From Acidaminococcaceae bacterium (lineage in GTDB: Bacteria; Bacillota; Negativicutes; Acidaminococcales; Acidaminococcaceae): 20,667 nucleotides of DNA. The notes under the pieces were generated by a model. The model was not told where the DNA came from and ran no database searches. It was given only the letters and a program-made list of their open reading frames with translations. Shown piece by piece: positions 1 to 7,042 of the stretch. Both the position numbers and the translations under genes were made by a program. The DNA lies in NCBI GenBank assembly GCA_028693975.1, contig JAQUUF010000003.1, positions 1 to 20,667 on the forward strand, given 5' to 3'. Position 1 is the first letter of the stretch; each line of letters starts with the position of its first letter.

Positions 1-295
1 GCCCTTGGATCAACGACGCACGGCTGAATATGCCTCACAAGAGGATTTGGCCCCTACTTTGGTGAGATTAATGGGTGGAGTTATACCTGCGGAATTCATG
101 GGCAGAGACTTGCTGCAAAGGACGGAGACACCTTATGCCCTAGGCTATTTTGGCGGCAAGGTGTATTATCATAACAGTACCTTAAACCTAGTTGCTTTGA
201 TGGATGAAGAAAGTGCTAATCAAACCAAAGAAGCAGCTGCTATAAGCGAATATCTCTCTTATAAGTATATACAACGACATATTAAGCATCAGTAA
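1..295 (+). CDS. C-terminal end of a sulfatase / lipoteichoic-acid-synthase-like protein (partial)
   Basis: Only the last ~97 codons are present; the reading frame is open through the left edge (codon phase starts at base 2), so the TTG at base 5 is not a real start. The stretch reading DLAPTLVRLMGG followed by IPAEFMGRDLL resembles the end of the alkaline-phosphatase-like sulfatase fold, where a 'D.APTLL.LLG' helix is followed by a 'P..F.G.DLL' segment. LTA synthases and related phosphoglycerol transferases share this fold and act on the outer face of the membrane. The catalytic residues and any membrane segments lie outside the window, so the exact substrate cannot be told. The gene ends in TAA and is followed at once by a bidirectional terminator shared with the convergent mechanosensitive-channel gene. 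Confidence 0.6.
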   Translation, partial: PLDQRRTAEYASQEDLAPTLVRLMGGVIPAEFMGRDLLQRTETPYALGYFGGKVYYHNSTLNLVALMDEESANQTKEAAAISEYLSYKYIQRHIKHQ

Positions 296-300
296 AGCCA

Positions 301-327
301 AAAAAGAGACCCGATGGGTCTCTTTTT
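301..327. terminator. Bidirectional intrinsic terminator between convergent genes
   Basis: A 12-base-pair perfect stem (AAAAAGAGACCC / GGGTCTCTTTTT) with a 3-base loop GAT. The A-tract and T-tract make it work on either strand. It lies 5 bases after the sulfatase-like stop codon and 15 bases before the stop of the convergent channel gene. Confidence 0.87.
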
Positions 328-342
328 GTTGCAACAATTGTT

Positions 343-1407
343 TTATTGTTCGGTCTTATAGTTGATGGGAGTTTCCATATAGATACTAGTGCTAGGATAA
401 GCGGCGCTAGTGCCGACCTCAGCTAAGATGTTCATAAGCTTAAAGTTGATTGTTTCCACAACTTTAATGTATTCATTGTAGTTGACGCAGCTGGTATAAC
501 AGAGAATCGCTATATTTAGTGAACTGGCGTCCATTTTACTAAAGGCGACGGAAATACCTTCGTCAAAAATCTGCTGATTTTGATAGAGAAAAGCTTCTGC
601 TTTTTGCATAATCTGTTGGATTTGTTCTGGAGTAGTGCTATAAACTACACCGACCGTTACATCAATACGACGGCGGTCGCGTCTAGTATAATTGGTAATA
701 GGAGTATTGGTCAAAAGAGAATTGGGAATATAGACTAAAGCTTGAGGGAAAGTACGAATACTGGTGGAACGGAAATAAATTTTTTCAACGGTACCTTCAA
801 TGCCATTACAGACAATCCAATCCCCTGTGGAGAAAGGCTTATCGGTGAGAATAATCATTCCCGAAATAACATTGCCAAGAGTATCTTTGGCAGCCATAGA
901 AACTGCTAAGCCACCAATAGATAAGCCGGCAATAAAACCATTGATGTTATACCCCCATTCACTGACTATCATGGCAAACCCCAGCATAATGATAACAAAA
1001 TGAATGAAGGCGGAAATGATATTACCTAAGGAGGGGTCAACTCCTAGTCCCATTTTGTTTAATGTTTTAACTAGGAACCCATTGGTGGAGGAGGTGAAAT
1101 TGTAACAAATCCAGAAAAAGGAAAGAATTGCCGCAGTGTGGCAGGAGTTTTGAACGAAGGCATACTCTGTGGCATAGTTAAAAGGCGATACAGATAGTGC
1201 ATAATAAAAGCCGAGAGTAAAAATGAAAAGCTTAATTGGCTTTTCGAAAATTTGCTCTATTATTTCTGCCATATCGAAAGAAAGATTTTTGGTAAGGCAG
1301 GTGATTATGTACAGTATTAACCGTCTCGTTAAACCCAGAAAAATGACCACACCAACAAAAACAGCAAGCGTCTTGAGCCAGGGTTCTAGTAAAGCAAGAT
1401 AGTTCAT
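343..1407 (-). CDS. MscS-family small-conductance mechanosensitive ion channel
   Basis: A 354-residue membrane protein. MscS channels open under membrane tension and release solutes during osmotic downshock. Hydrophobic segments are visible near residues 10-30, 57-75, 90-105 and 128-150. The pore-lining helix is at about 155-190, with the Gly/Ala-rich pattern GLSIGGLAVSMAAKDTLGNVISG (161-183). It leads into the MscS beta domain (DKPFSTGDWI, then VEKIYFRSTSIRT and VYIPNS, 189-230). The C-terminal part (~245-345) is the cytoplasmic alpha/beta vestibule. Length is between that of E. coli MscS and larger homologues because of one or two extra N-terminal helices. The start ATG has a GGGGG-type ribosome binding site 8 bases upstream. 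It is transcribed alone, divergent from the CHAD-domain gene and convergent with the sulfatase-like gene. Family assignment is firm; conductance and ion preference cannot be read. Confidence 0.92.
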   Translation of the reverse strand: MNYLALLEPWLKTLAVFVGVVIFLGLTRRLILYIITCLTKNLSFDMAEIIEQIFEKPIKLFIFTLGFYYALSVSPFNYATEYAFVQNSCHTAAILSFFWICYNFTSSTNGFLVKTLNKMGLGVDPSLGNIISAFIHFVIIMLGFAMIVSEWGYNINGFIAGLSIGGLAVSMAAKDTLGNVISGMIILTDKPFSTGDWIVCNGIEGTVEKIYFRSTSIRTFPQALVYIPNSLLTNTPITNYTRRDRRRIDVTVGVVYSTTPEQIQQIMQKAEAFLYQNQQIFDEGISVAFSKMDASSLNIAILCYTSCVNYNEYIKVVETINFKLMNILAEVGTSAAYPSTSIYMETPINYKTEQ

Positions 1408-1427
1408 ATTATATTCCCCCTAATCGT

Positions 1428-1443
1428 GATATAATATTATATC
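1428..1443. promoter_or_regulatory. Perfect 16-bp palindrome carrying abutting -10 boxes for both strands
   Basis: The sequence GATATAATATTATATC is its own reverse complement. It contains TATAAT on the plus strand (1430-1435) and, directly next to it, TATAAT on the minus strand (1436-1441). Each would start transcription about 7 bases away, towards the CHAD gene on the right and the channel gene on the left. A weak -35 (CTGTCA, spacing 17) exists for the minus strand at 1459-1464; none is convincing for the plus strand. It could also be a repressor site. The DNA is seen; promoter function is inferred. Confidence 0.45.
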
Positions 1444-1465
1444 ATTATTTTGGTGTGGTGACAGA

Positions 1466-2746
1466 ATGAATATTATTTGTTTGAAGAGTCAAGCAGGATT
1501 TGACCTTACTAAGTTAATCGAAAAGTTAGACCTTGAGCCCAATAGCACCTTAACTGAGCCGCGGGAGGGCAGAAACAAGGGGAAAATATCTTTGCGCGGT
1601 ATGAAGCGAACTTATCAGCGGAATTATAACCAGCGTGAAATTATTCTACCGGCAAAATATAAAGGTATCAGATTGTATGCAGTGGAAGGCGCATTGGTTG
1701 CGGAAGAATTAATTCTGACGCAGAAAGAGCTATGCTTAATCTATACAGCTAAATCTAAGTTGCTTGTGCCTAAATTAGTGGAGCGGTTGCTGGGTATAGA
1801 GCAGTTTCAACTGGTAGAACCGGATCCTTTTGTTAGGCTGGCCCAAGAGAGCAATGCTTTTGACCCGCGGGAAATGCCAGTCTATGGCAAGGGTATAGAA
1901 GCGGGACTATTGACCCATTTGCCTTGGCAAATCTATATAATTCATGCTGCTTGGCAACGTTATTTAGCTAATCCTTTGGACAGAATTGCTTTGCGACAGC
2001 TACGAGTAAAAGTTAGGAGACTTCGTTCCTGCCTTACTTTTGTTAAGCCAGCTTTGCGTCAAGACGATGCCATCGCTTGGCAAAAACGTCTGCGTGCCCA
2101 AGGGGAGGCACTGGGGCGATTGCGAGAAGTAGATGTGGCGCTTATTAGTCTGGAGCATATGCAAAGTAGTATTACGCAAAATAGACCTAAGGGTGGACAG
2201 CTTATGCAAGTGCTGCGTAGTTTGCAGAAAAAAGAATTAGCTGAGATAGAGCCGCTTGCTTCGAATGAGAAAATAACCCTAGAATTGATGCAGTTGCTTA
2301 TGTGGTTGCAAGGGCAACCGGTAGCAGCGGCATATAGCAATATGAGTTGGAAAAAGTTTTTGCATTGCCGTTGTGGGCAGTGGAGTGAAGCCATTATGAA
2401 GTGGCGGTACAAACATGCGGATTTTTCTAATGTTGAAGAAGACCATAAATTAAGAATTAAAATTAAGCGTTTCCGTTACGCACTAATGTGTCTGCCGGAG
2501 ATTAATCAGGATAGCGGATTAATGTTGCGCAAATTAAAACGTCTGCAAGATGTTTTGGGTTTTATCCACGATGATTATGTTAATGGTCAGCTAGTGCAAG
2601 AATATAAAAATAGAGATGAGAAGCTGAACTATGAGATAGCGACCTTTAGTGGGTGGGAAAGTGCTAAGGTTGCTGCTGCTCTTGAGCAGCTACCAGAATT
2701 GTGGCAAGATTTCTGCCAACAATTACAGGAATGGAAAAGAAGATAA
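1466..2746 (+). CDS. CHAD-domain protein with an unrecognised N-terminal region
   Basis: 426 residues. The CHAD domain (conserved histidine alpha-helical domain, associated with polyphosphate binding) covers roughly residues 150-420. It is seen in the basic helices LRQLRVKVRRLRS (176-188), LGRLREVDV (216-224), DHKLRIKIKRFRYAL (326-340) and LKRLQDVLGFIHDD (357-370). In CHAD proteins I know, both basic helices start with a His; here the second has it (H327) but the first has Arg at the matching place (R177). CHAD is often fused to a CYTH triphosphatase domain, but the N-terminal ~140 residues lack the ExExK motif, so no such enzyme is present. That region is not recognised. No signal peptide or membrane segment is seen. 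The ribosome binding site is weak (GGTGTGGTG). Probable role: polyphosphate-associated or granule-associated protein. Confidence 0.85.
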   Translation: MNIICLKSQAGFDLTKLIEKLDLEPNSTLTEPREGRNKGKISLRGMKRTYQRNYNQREIILPAKYKGIRLYAVEGALVAEELILTQKELCLIYTAKSKLLVPKLVERLLGIEQFQLVEPDPFVRLAQESNAFDPREMPVYGKGIEAGLLTHLPWQIYIIHAAWQRYLANPLDRIALRQLRVKVRRLRSCLTFVKPALRQDDAIAWQKRLRAQGEALGRLREVDVALISLEHMQSSITQNRPKGGQLMQVLRSLQKKELAEIEPLASNEKITLELMQLLMWLQGQPVAAAYSNMSWKKFLHCRCGQWSEAIMKWRYKHADFSNVEEDHKLRIKIKRFRYALMCLPEINQDSGLMLRKLKRLQDVLGFIHDDYVNGQLVQEYKNRDEKLNYEIATFSGWESAKVAAALEQLPELWQDFCQQLQEWKRR

Positions 2747-2763
2747 AAAATAATAAGAAACAA

Positions 2764-2797
2764 AAAAGCTTCTGCTGTTTTTAAGGCAGAAGCTTTT
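2764..2797. terminator. Bidirectional intrinsic terminator between CHAD gene and GltD-like gene
   Basis: A 12-base-pair perfect stem AAAAGCTTCTGC / GCAGAAGCTTTT with a 10-base loop, flanked by A- and T-tracts. It serves the CHAD gene (+) and the cysE / GltD-like unit (-), whose last stop codon is only 6 bases beyond it. Confidence 0.87.
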
Positions 2798-2802
2798 GCT
2801 TA

Positions 2803-4155
2803 TTAATGGTCGGCTATATATTCTGCAATACCTTGAGCTACTTTGAGAGAATCTTCAATAGCAAGGACTACAGTACTGGGCCCGTTTACTACATCGCCAC
2901 CGCTAAAAACACCGGGCCGAGTAGTCATGCCATAGGGTGTTGTGTTGATTTTAACAAAACCCTGCGGGGTAATATCAATTCCTTTGGTTGTGGTAAATAT
3001 TTGGGCTGCAGGACGTTGACCAATGGCTAAGACCACACAGCTACAAGGGATAACTTCCTGGCCATTGACTTCTTGAAATTCTCCTTGTGAGCTTTTTTCT
3101 ACGTTCTGCAACATAACTCCGGCCAATTTGTGCATATCACTGCCGCCGCATTGACCTTTGCGCAGAGCTCCCAAAGTATACATTTGTTTGCGACTTAGGT
3201 AAGCTGTTGGTTGTTTTAAGAATTTGAATTGCACGCCTTCTTTGAGCGCAGCGGTATATTCATCACTATGACAGGTCATTTCACCGGGACCCTTGTGATA
3301 AATAACAGTTACTAATTTAGCTCCGCGTCTGGCTGCGGTACGGGCTGCATCAATGGCGACATTGCCAGCGCCTATAATTACAACTTCGTCATCGCTACTT
3401 AGCACGGCTTCGCTTTTATCTAATTTACCACTGTCACTCAAGATAACCATGCGGAGAAAGTAAGTAGCGGCCAAAATACCGGGCAAGTCTTTACCGGGTA
3501 TGTCGAGCGTTTTGGGTAGGGCAGAGCCCGTTCCTACAAAAATAGCTTGAAATCCTTCGGTAAATAAATCATCCAAAGTTTTCTCTTTGCCGATAAGAGC
3601 ATTAGTAACAAAATTGACCCCGTAATTTAAAAGATTATTTATTTCTCGATGAACAATATCTTTGTCGAGACGAAATTCAGGGATGCCGTATAAAAGAACG
3701 CCACCAGGCTCTTTTTGTCCCTCAAAAACAGTTACGTCAAACCCATTTTTGGCTAATTGACCTGCAACGGTAAGACCGGTAGGACCGGAGCCAATGATGG
3801 CAACCCTACCCTTGGTGCCGCTAGAATCACAGGGGGCTGTGAGGTTATGGGTATAAGCAAAATTAGCAGTGAAAGTTTCCAACGCACTGATATTTAGTGG
3901 TTCGCCGGTATTAGCTAGCTGGCATTTGGGTTCACATTGTTTCTCATGGGCACAAAGACGACCGCAGATGGCAGGCAGGGAGCTGTTTTTGGTTAAAGTG
4001 TCAAAAGCTACACCGAAATTACCTTGCCCCAGTGCCGCAACAAAGCCTGGAATATCATTGTTGATGGGACAACCAAGGACGCAAGAAGGATGCTGACAAT
4101 GAAGACAGCGCTGTGCCTCAGCAACAGCTTCTTGAGATGTCATTACAGTATTCAT
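2803..4155 (-). CDS. GltD-like NAD(P)-dependent FAD/Fe-S oxidoreductase (glutamate synthase small-subunit family)
   Basis: 450 residues. The N-terminal cysteines C17, C20, C25, C29 and C64, C68, C74, C78 form the paired Fe-S cluster module of glutamate synthase small subunits and related proteins (NfnB/SudA, Dpd). The FAD-binding GSGPTG is at 122-127 and the NAD(P)-binding GAGNVA at 262-267. The end has the FAD-contacting GGDVVNGPSTVVLAIEDS (419-436). These proteins pass electrons from NAD(P)H through FAD and Fe-S to a partner. No GltB large subunit, NfnA or other partner lies in the window, so the partner is unknown. The segment after the NAD(P) site (GEMTCHSDEYTAALKEG, 291-307) differs from the usual 'EMPA..EE...A.EEG'. 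It starts 21 bases after cysE with an excellent AAGGAGG site, so the two are one operon. A role in nitrogen or sulfur assimilation is only guessed from this pairing. Confidence 0.82.
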   Translation of the reverse strand: MNTVMTSQEAVAEAQRCLHCQHPSCVLGCPINNDIPGFVAALGQGNFGVAFDTLTKNSSLPAICGRLCAHEKQCEPKCQLANTGEPLNISALETFTANFAYTHNLTAPCDSSGTKGRVAIIGSGPTGLTVAGQLAKNGFDVTVFEGQKEPGGVLLYGIPEFRLDKDIVHREINNLLNYGVNFVTNALIGKEKTLDDLFTEGFQAIFVGTGSALPKTLDIPGKDLPGILAATYFLRMVILSDSGKLDKSEAVLSSDDEVVIIGAGNVAIDAARTAARRGAKLVTVIYHKGPGEMTCHSDEYTAALKEGVQFKFLKQPTAYLSRKQMYTLGALRKGQCGGSDMHKLAGVMLQNVEKSSQGEFQEVNGQEVIPCSCVVLAIGQRPAAQIFTTTKGIDITPQGFVKINTTPYGMTTRPGVFSGGDVVNGPSTVVLAIEDSLKVAQGIAEYIADH

Positions 4156-4176
4156 AGTCCTGCCTCCTTTATTTCG

Positions 4177-4890
4177 TTACTCTTTTCTTTCTGCTTGTTT
4201 CTTTAGCTGTTCATCAATGATTTTTTGCTTGGCAATAATCATCTTCTCCAAGCCTTTTAATCTATCGTCGATTATTTTCATATGGTTATTTAAAGCAGTC
4301 TCATAATCAGCTACTGGGTCTGGCAAGACATCGTGATTAAGATCAATGCCGCCAGCACAAGGCTCAACTTTTATCCCATTATGAGTGACTACTCTCCCTG
4401 GAATACCTACTACTACAGAATTAGCAGGAACTTCATGTAAGACTACGCTACCGCTACCAATCTTGGAATTATCGCCCACTTTAAAGGAACCCAAGACTTT
4501 GGAACCACAGGCAACCACGACATTATTGCCTATAGTGGGGTGACGTTTGCCTTTTTCCTTGCCGGTACCACCGAGCGTGACTCCTTGATAGAGCGTGACA
4601 TTACTACCTATTTCACAGGTTTCACCGATAACTAAGCCCATACCATGGTCAATAAAGAGACCAGGGCCAATGGTAGCACCTGGGTGAATATCGATGCCCG
4701 TTAAGAAGCGAGAAAAGGTGTTGATTACTCGAGGAAGAACGACCCAATTTCTCTTATATAGGGCATGGGCCATACGATGAAGCCAAATGGCATGTAAGCC
4801 GGGATAACACAGTACCACCTCCAGCCGGTTTTTAGCAGCAGGGTCTCTGGCTAGAACTGCGTTAATATCTTCATTCATTTGCTTGAACAT
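4177..4890 (-). CDS. cysE: Serine O-acetyltransferase
   Basis: 237 residues. The enzyme makes O-acetylserine from serine and acetyl-CoA, the first committed step of cysteine synthesis in the cytoplasm. The left-handed beta-helix hexapeptide repeats run through ~65-170. Catalytic residues are visible: the D81-H82 pair in FIDHGMG and GETCEIG following. KGKRHPTIGNNVVVACGSKVLG (113-134) is the acetyl-CoA-side loop. It is the short (EpsC-type) form lacking the long N-terminal helical domain of the E. coli enzyme. The C-terminal ~35 residues (205-237) are Lys/Glu-rich and probably a helix or coiled coil. No cysK is adjacent; the following operon partner is the GltD-like protein. The ribosome binding site AAGGAAG is well placed. 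Upstream is an extended -10 promoter and a small leader hairpin, but no T-box or SAM riboswitch. Confidence 0.93.
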   Translation of the reverse strand: MFKQMNEDINAVLARDPAAKNRLEVVLCYPGLHAIWLHRMAHALYKRNWVVLPRVINTFSRFLTGIDIHPGATIGPGLFIDHGMGLVIGETCEIGSNVTLYQGVTLGGTGKEKGKRHPTIGNNVVVACGSKVLGSFKVGDNSKIGSGSVVLHEVPANSVVVGIPGRVVTHNGIKVEPCAGGIDLNHDVLPDPVADYETALNNHMKIIDDRLKGLEKMIIAKQKIIDEQLKKQAERKE

Positions 4891-4907
4891 GACAGGCTTC
4901 CTTTCGG

Positions 4908-4933
4908 GCTCGCTTGCATAGCAACAAGTGAGC
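4908..4933 (-). promoter_or_regulatory. Small hairpin in the cysE leader
   Basis: On the minus strand GCTCACTTG and CAAGCGAGC (4933-4925 and 4916-4908) form a 9-pair stem with one C-A mismatch around an 8-base loop. It ends about 5 bases before the ribosome binding site of cysE. There is no T-tract, so it is not a terminator; it could affect translation or mRNA stability. Seen as complementarity only. Confidence 0.3.
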
Positions 4934-4955
4934 TATATTGACTAATTATTCTATT

Positions 4956-4964
4956 ATTGTAGCA
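4956..4964 (-). promoter_or_regulatory. Candidate extended -10 promoter for cysE
   Basis: The minus strand reads TGCTACAAT, an extended -10 (TGn plus 5 of 6 matches to TATAAT). Transcription would start near 4949, about 60 bases before the cysE start. No good -35 is seen, which an extended -10 can tolerate. Confidence 0.4.
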
Positions 4965-4972
4965 TATATTAA

Positions 4973-5001
4973 TTGAAAAATATAGAGAAATGAGTTAGAA
5001 T
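4973..5001 (+). promoter_or_regulatory. Sigma-70-type promoter for the 148-residue hypothetical gene
   Basis: TTGAAA (4973-4978), a 17-base spacer and TAGAAT (4996-5001), each 5 of 6 matches to consensus. Transcription would start near 5008, giving a very short leader before GGAGG at 5014-5018. Confidence 0.65.
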
Positions 5002-5025
5002 AATGAGAAGAATGGAGGTAGTAGT

Positions 5026-5472
5026 ATGGTAGAAACAGAGGTGCTCACAACTACAGATTTCCCTAGTATTATTCACCAAAATGAGATTTCTGATGAGTTG
5101 GTAAAATGGGGTAATGAGAACAATTATCCAATTAAGAAAGCAAAGTTAGTCAATAAACTTAATGGTTATGTAGGATTTAGCGAAGGATTTTTTATCGCTG
5201 CCAGACAAAAACCTCCTGTGCCGGGTGGGTGGACAGTAACGGTGGAGAAATTTCAGCCGGAGACCAGAATTATTCCCTTGAATGTTAATAAACAAGGAGA
5301 GATTAATCGTTTCGTCAAAAAAATGATTGAGCAGTACGCTTTGGACGGTTTGAAGATGGAATTAAGCGATAAGATTTATGACTCCTATGGTACAAGGTTG
5401 CAGGATCTCACAGTAACAGGGCATCCTTTCTTGATTAGCCAATTTGAAGATTTTATTGAAAATATGCGTTAA
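5026..5472 (+). CDS. Hypothetical protein, 148 residues
   Basis: I do not recognise this protein. It is soluble-looking, with no signal peptide, membrane helix or Cys/His metal motif. The middle has the aromatic/Gly-Pro segment VGFSEGFFIAARQKPPVPGGW (49-69) and a basic-acidic second half (NVNKQGEINRFVKKMIEQYALDGLKMELSD, 86-115) likely to be helical. It ends in FLISQFEDFIENMR. It is very likely a true gene: a near-consensus promoter, GGAGG with 7-base spacing before the ATG, normal codon use, and a strong terminator 11 bases after the stop. It is a single-gene unit, divergent from cysE and convergent with the purine permease. Neither neighbour implies a function. Confidence 0.75.
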   Translation: MVETEVLTTTDFPSIIHQNEISDELVKWGNENNYPIKKAKLVNKLNGYVGFSEGFFIAARQKPPVPGGWTVTVEKFQPETRIIPLNVNKQGEINRFVKKMIEQYALDGLKMELSDKIYDSYGTRLQDLTVTGHPFLISQFEDFIENMR

Positions 5473-5483
5473 GATTAGCACAT

Positions 5484-5515
5484 AAAAAGCCCGCAAATAA
5501 ATTTGCGGGCTTTTT
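5484..5515. terminator. Bidirectional intrinsic terminator between hypothetical gene and purine permease
   Basis: Fifteen perfectly paired bases on each side (AAAAAGCCCGCAAAT / ATTTGCGGGCTTTTT) around a 2-base AA centre, with GC core and A/T tracts. Usable on both strands; it lies between two convergent genes. Confidence 0.92.
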
Positions 5516-5535
5516 CTATGCATAGAAGCGCTTGC

Positions 5536-6933
5536 TTACAAGAAGACATATTTACATAAGAATATGATAGCTAGTACATACATCAAAGGGCTTACCTTAG
5601 AACTCTTGCCGCTTAATAAATTAATTATAGCATAGGAGATAACGCCAAAGGAGATGCCTTCGGAGATGCTATAGCAAAATGGCATAGCAATCATTGCCAT
5701 ATAAGCGGGAATAGCCTCAGTGTAATCGCTGAAATCAATTTTGATGATGGAAGTAACCATTAGGAAACCCACGATTACTAGTGCTGGCGCAGTGGCAAAG
5801 GCAGGAATAGCTAAGAAAATAGGGGAGAGGAAAAGCGATAAGGCAAATAAGAGTGCCACGAATACAGAAGTTAAACCAGTTCTGCCGCCTTCGCTGACTC
5901 CGGAAGCACTTTCAACGAAGGTTGTTGTGGTGCTAGTGCCTAGCAGAGCGCCAGTACTGGTAGCGACGGCATCGGCTAGCAAAGCCCCTTTAATATTAGG
6001 TAATTTGCCATCTTTATCAAGCATGTCAGCCTTGGTTGCTACGCCTATAAGAGTACCTAATGTATCAAATAAATCAACAAAAAGGAAGGCGAAGACAACA
6101 ATGAGAAAATCAAAAGTGAAAAATTTGGTAAAATCAACATGTAAGAAAACAGGTGCTAGGCTGGCTGGAGTAAAAGCAGCAATACCAGCGGATAGGTTTG
6201 GGAAAACGCTAAAAGCCATTTTGCTAGGATCAGGGATGTAAAGCCCGGTAGACTCACAAATCATTCCCAAAATCCAAGTGAAGAGAATACCCCAAAGAAT
6301 GTTACCACGTACCTTTTTAACCATGAGCACGGAAGTAAATATAATACCAAGAAGTGCTAAAACAACGGTAATGCCAGTTGTGTGGAAGGAACCTGTCAGT
6401 AAGGACTGCTTGAAAGAGAACAGGGAAATTTTGGTGGCTGGATTCGCTACAATAACTTGTGCATTAAACAAGCCTATAAGAGCAATAAAGAGACCAATAC
6501 CCACTGAAACAGCATGTTTTAGATTGAGTGGTATTGCATCGAAGATAGCTTGCCGCACATTGGTTACAGATAAGATGATAAAAATAATGCCTTCAGTAAA
6601 TACAGCGGCCAAAGCCATTTGCCAGGAATAGCCCATTTGTAAAACAACCGTATAGGCAAAATAAGCGTTCAATCCCATGCCAGGGGCCAAGGCAAAGGGA
6701 TAATTGGCCAAGGCGGCCATCAGTAAAGTGCCTACAATAGAGGCTAGTGCTGTTGCCGTTAATACGGCACCTTTGTCCATTCCTGCCGCACTCAAGATGC
6801 TCGGATTAACGGCCAAAATATAGGCCATAGTCATAAAAGTTGTAATGCCGGCCATTAGCTCTGTTTTGACATCAGTGCCATGGGCTTTTAAGTGAAAAAT
6901 CTTATCAAGCATTCCACCATTGTTGCTCATCAT
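5536..6933 (-). CDS. NCS2/AzgA-family purine (hypoxanthine/guanine/adenine) permease
   Basis: 465 residues with a dozen or more hydrophobic stretches, as in the NCS2 nucleobase:cation symporters, AzgA subgroup (PbuG, PbuO, YgfQ/AdeP types). Family landmarks are AGITTFMTMAYILAVNP (28-44), ALAPGMGLNAYF (81-92), FVDLFDTLGTLIGVA (285-299), and TTTTFVESASGVSEGGRTGLT (335-355), the substrate-site signature. It imports purine bases across the cytoplasmic membrane. It is divergent from adenine deaminase, which supports adenine or hypoxanthine as substrate, but the base cannot be told from the sequence. The start is one of two adjacent ATGs (6933 or 6930); AAGGAGA lies 5 bases before the first and 8 before the second. 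No purine riboswitch fits in the ~110-base upstream region. Confidence 0.92.
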   Translation of the reverse strand: MMSNNGGMLDKIFHLKAHGTDVKTELMAGITTFMTMAYILAVNPSILSAAGMDKGAVLTATALASIVGTLLMAALANYPFALAPGMGLNAYFAYTVVLQMGYSWQMALAAVFTEGIIFIILSVTNVRQAIFDAIPLNLKHAVSVGIGLFIALIGLFNAQVIVANPATKISLFSFKQSLLTGSFHTTGITVVLALLGIIFTSVLMVKKVRGNILWGILFTWILGMICESTGLYIPDPSKMAFSVFPNLSAGIAAFTPASLAPVFLHVDFTKFFTFDFLIVVFAFLFVDLFDTLGTLIGVATKADMLDKDGKLPNIKGALLADAVATSTGALLGTSTTTTFVESASGVSEGGRTGLTSVFVALLFALSLFLSPIFLAIPAFATAPALVIVGFLMVTSIIKIDFSDYTEAIPAYMAMIAMPFCYSISEGISFGVISYAIINLLSGKSSKVSPLMYVLAIIFLCKYVFL

Positions 6934-6983
6934 AATACTCTCCTTTTTCGCTAAGGTATCAAACCTAGTTAATGAATACTCCT

Positions 6984-6996
6984 ATTATAGTATAAT
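6984..6996. promoter_or_regulatory. Back-to-back -10 boxes for the permease and adenine deaminase
   Basis: ATTATA-G-TATAAT is a 13-base mirror-symmetric palindrome. The minus strand reads TATAAT at 6984-6989 (towards the permease) and the plus strand TATAAT at 6991-6996 (towards adenine deaminase). -35 matches are weak on both strands. Because each polymerase would cover the other's start site, the two promoters should compete. Function is inferred from position. Confidence 0.45.
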
Positions 6997-7042
6997 TTGT
7001 GTTAAAATAAAAATGTTAATTTACAATTAAGGAGTAGATACT

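Noticed and set aside
4891..5025. T-box or SAM riboswitch upstream of cysE
   Set aside because: The leader is only about 60 bases, with no AGGGTGG T-box sequence and no terminator/antiterminator pair.
5516..5525. 10-bp palindrome CTATGCATAG next to the 5484 terminator
   Set aside because: Too short and placed between two 3' ends, where no operator is expected.
7016..7030. Inverted repeat TTAATT-TAC-AATTAA before adenine deaminase
   Set aside because: It is made only of A/T-rich bases overlapping the ribosome binding site; such repeats are expected by chance here.
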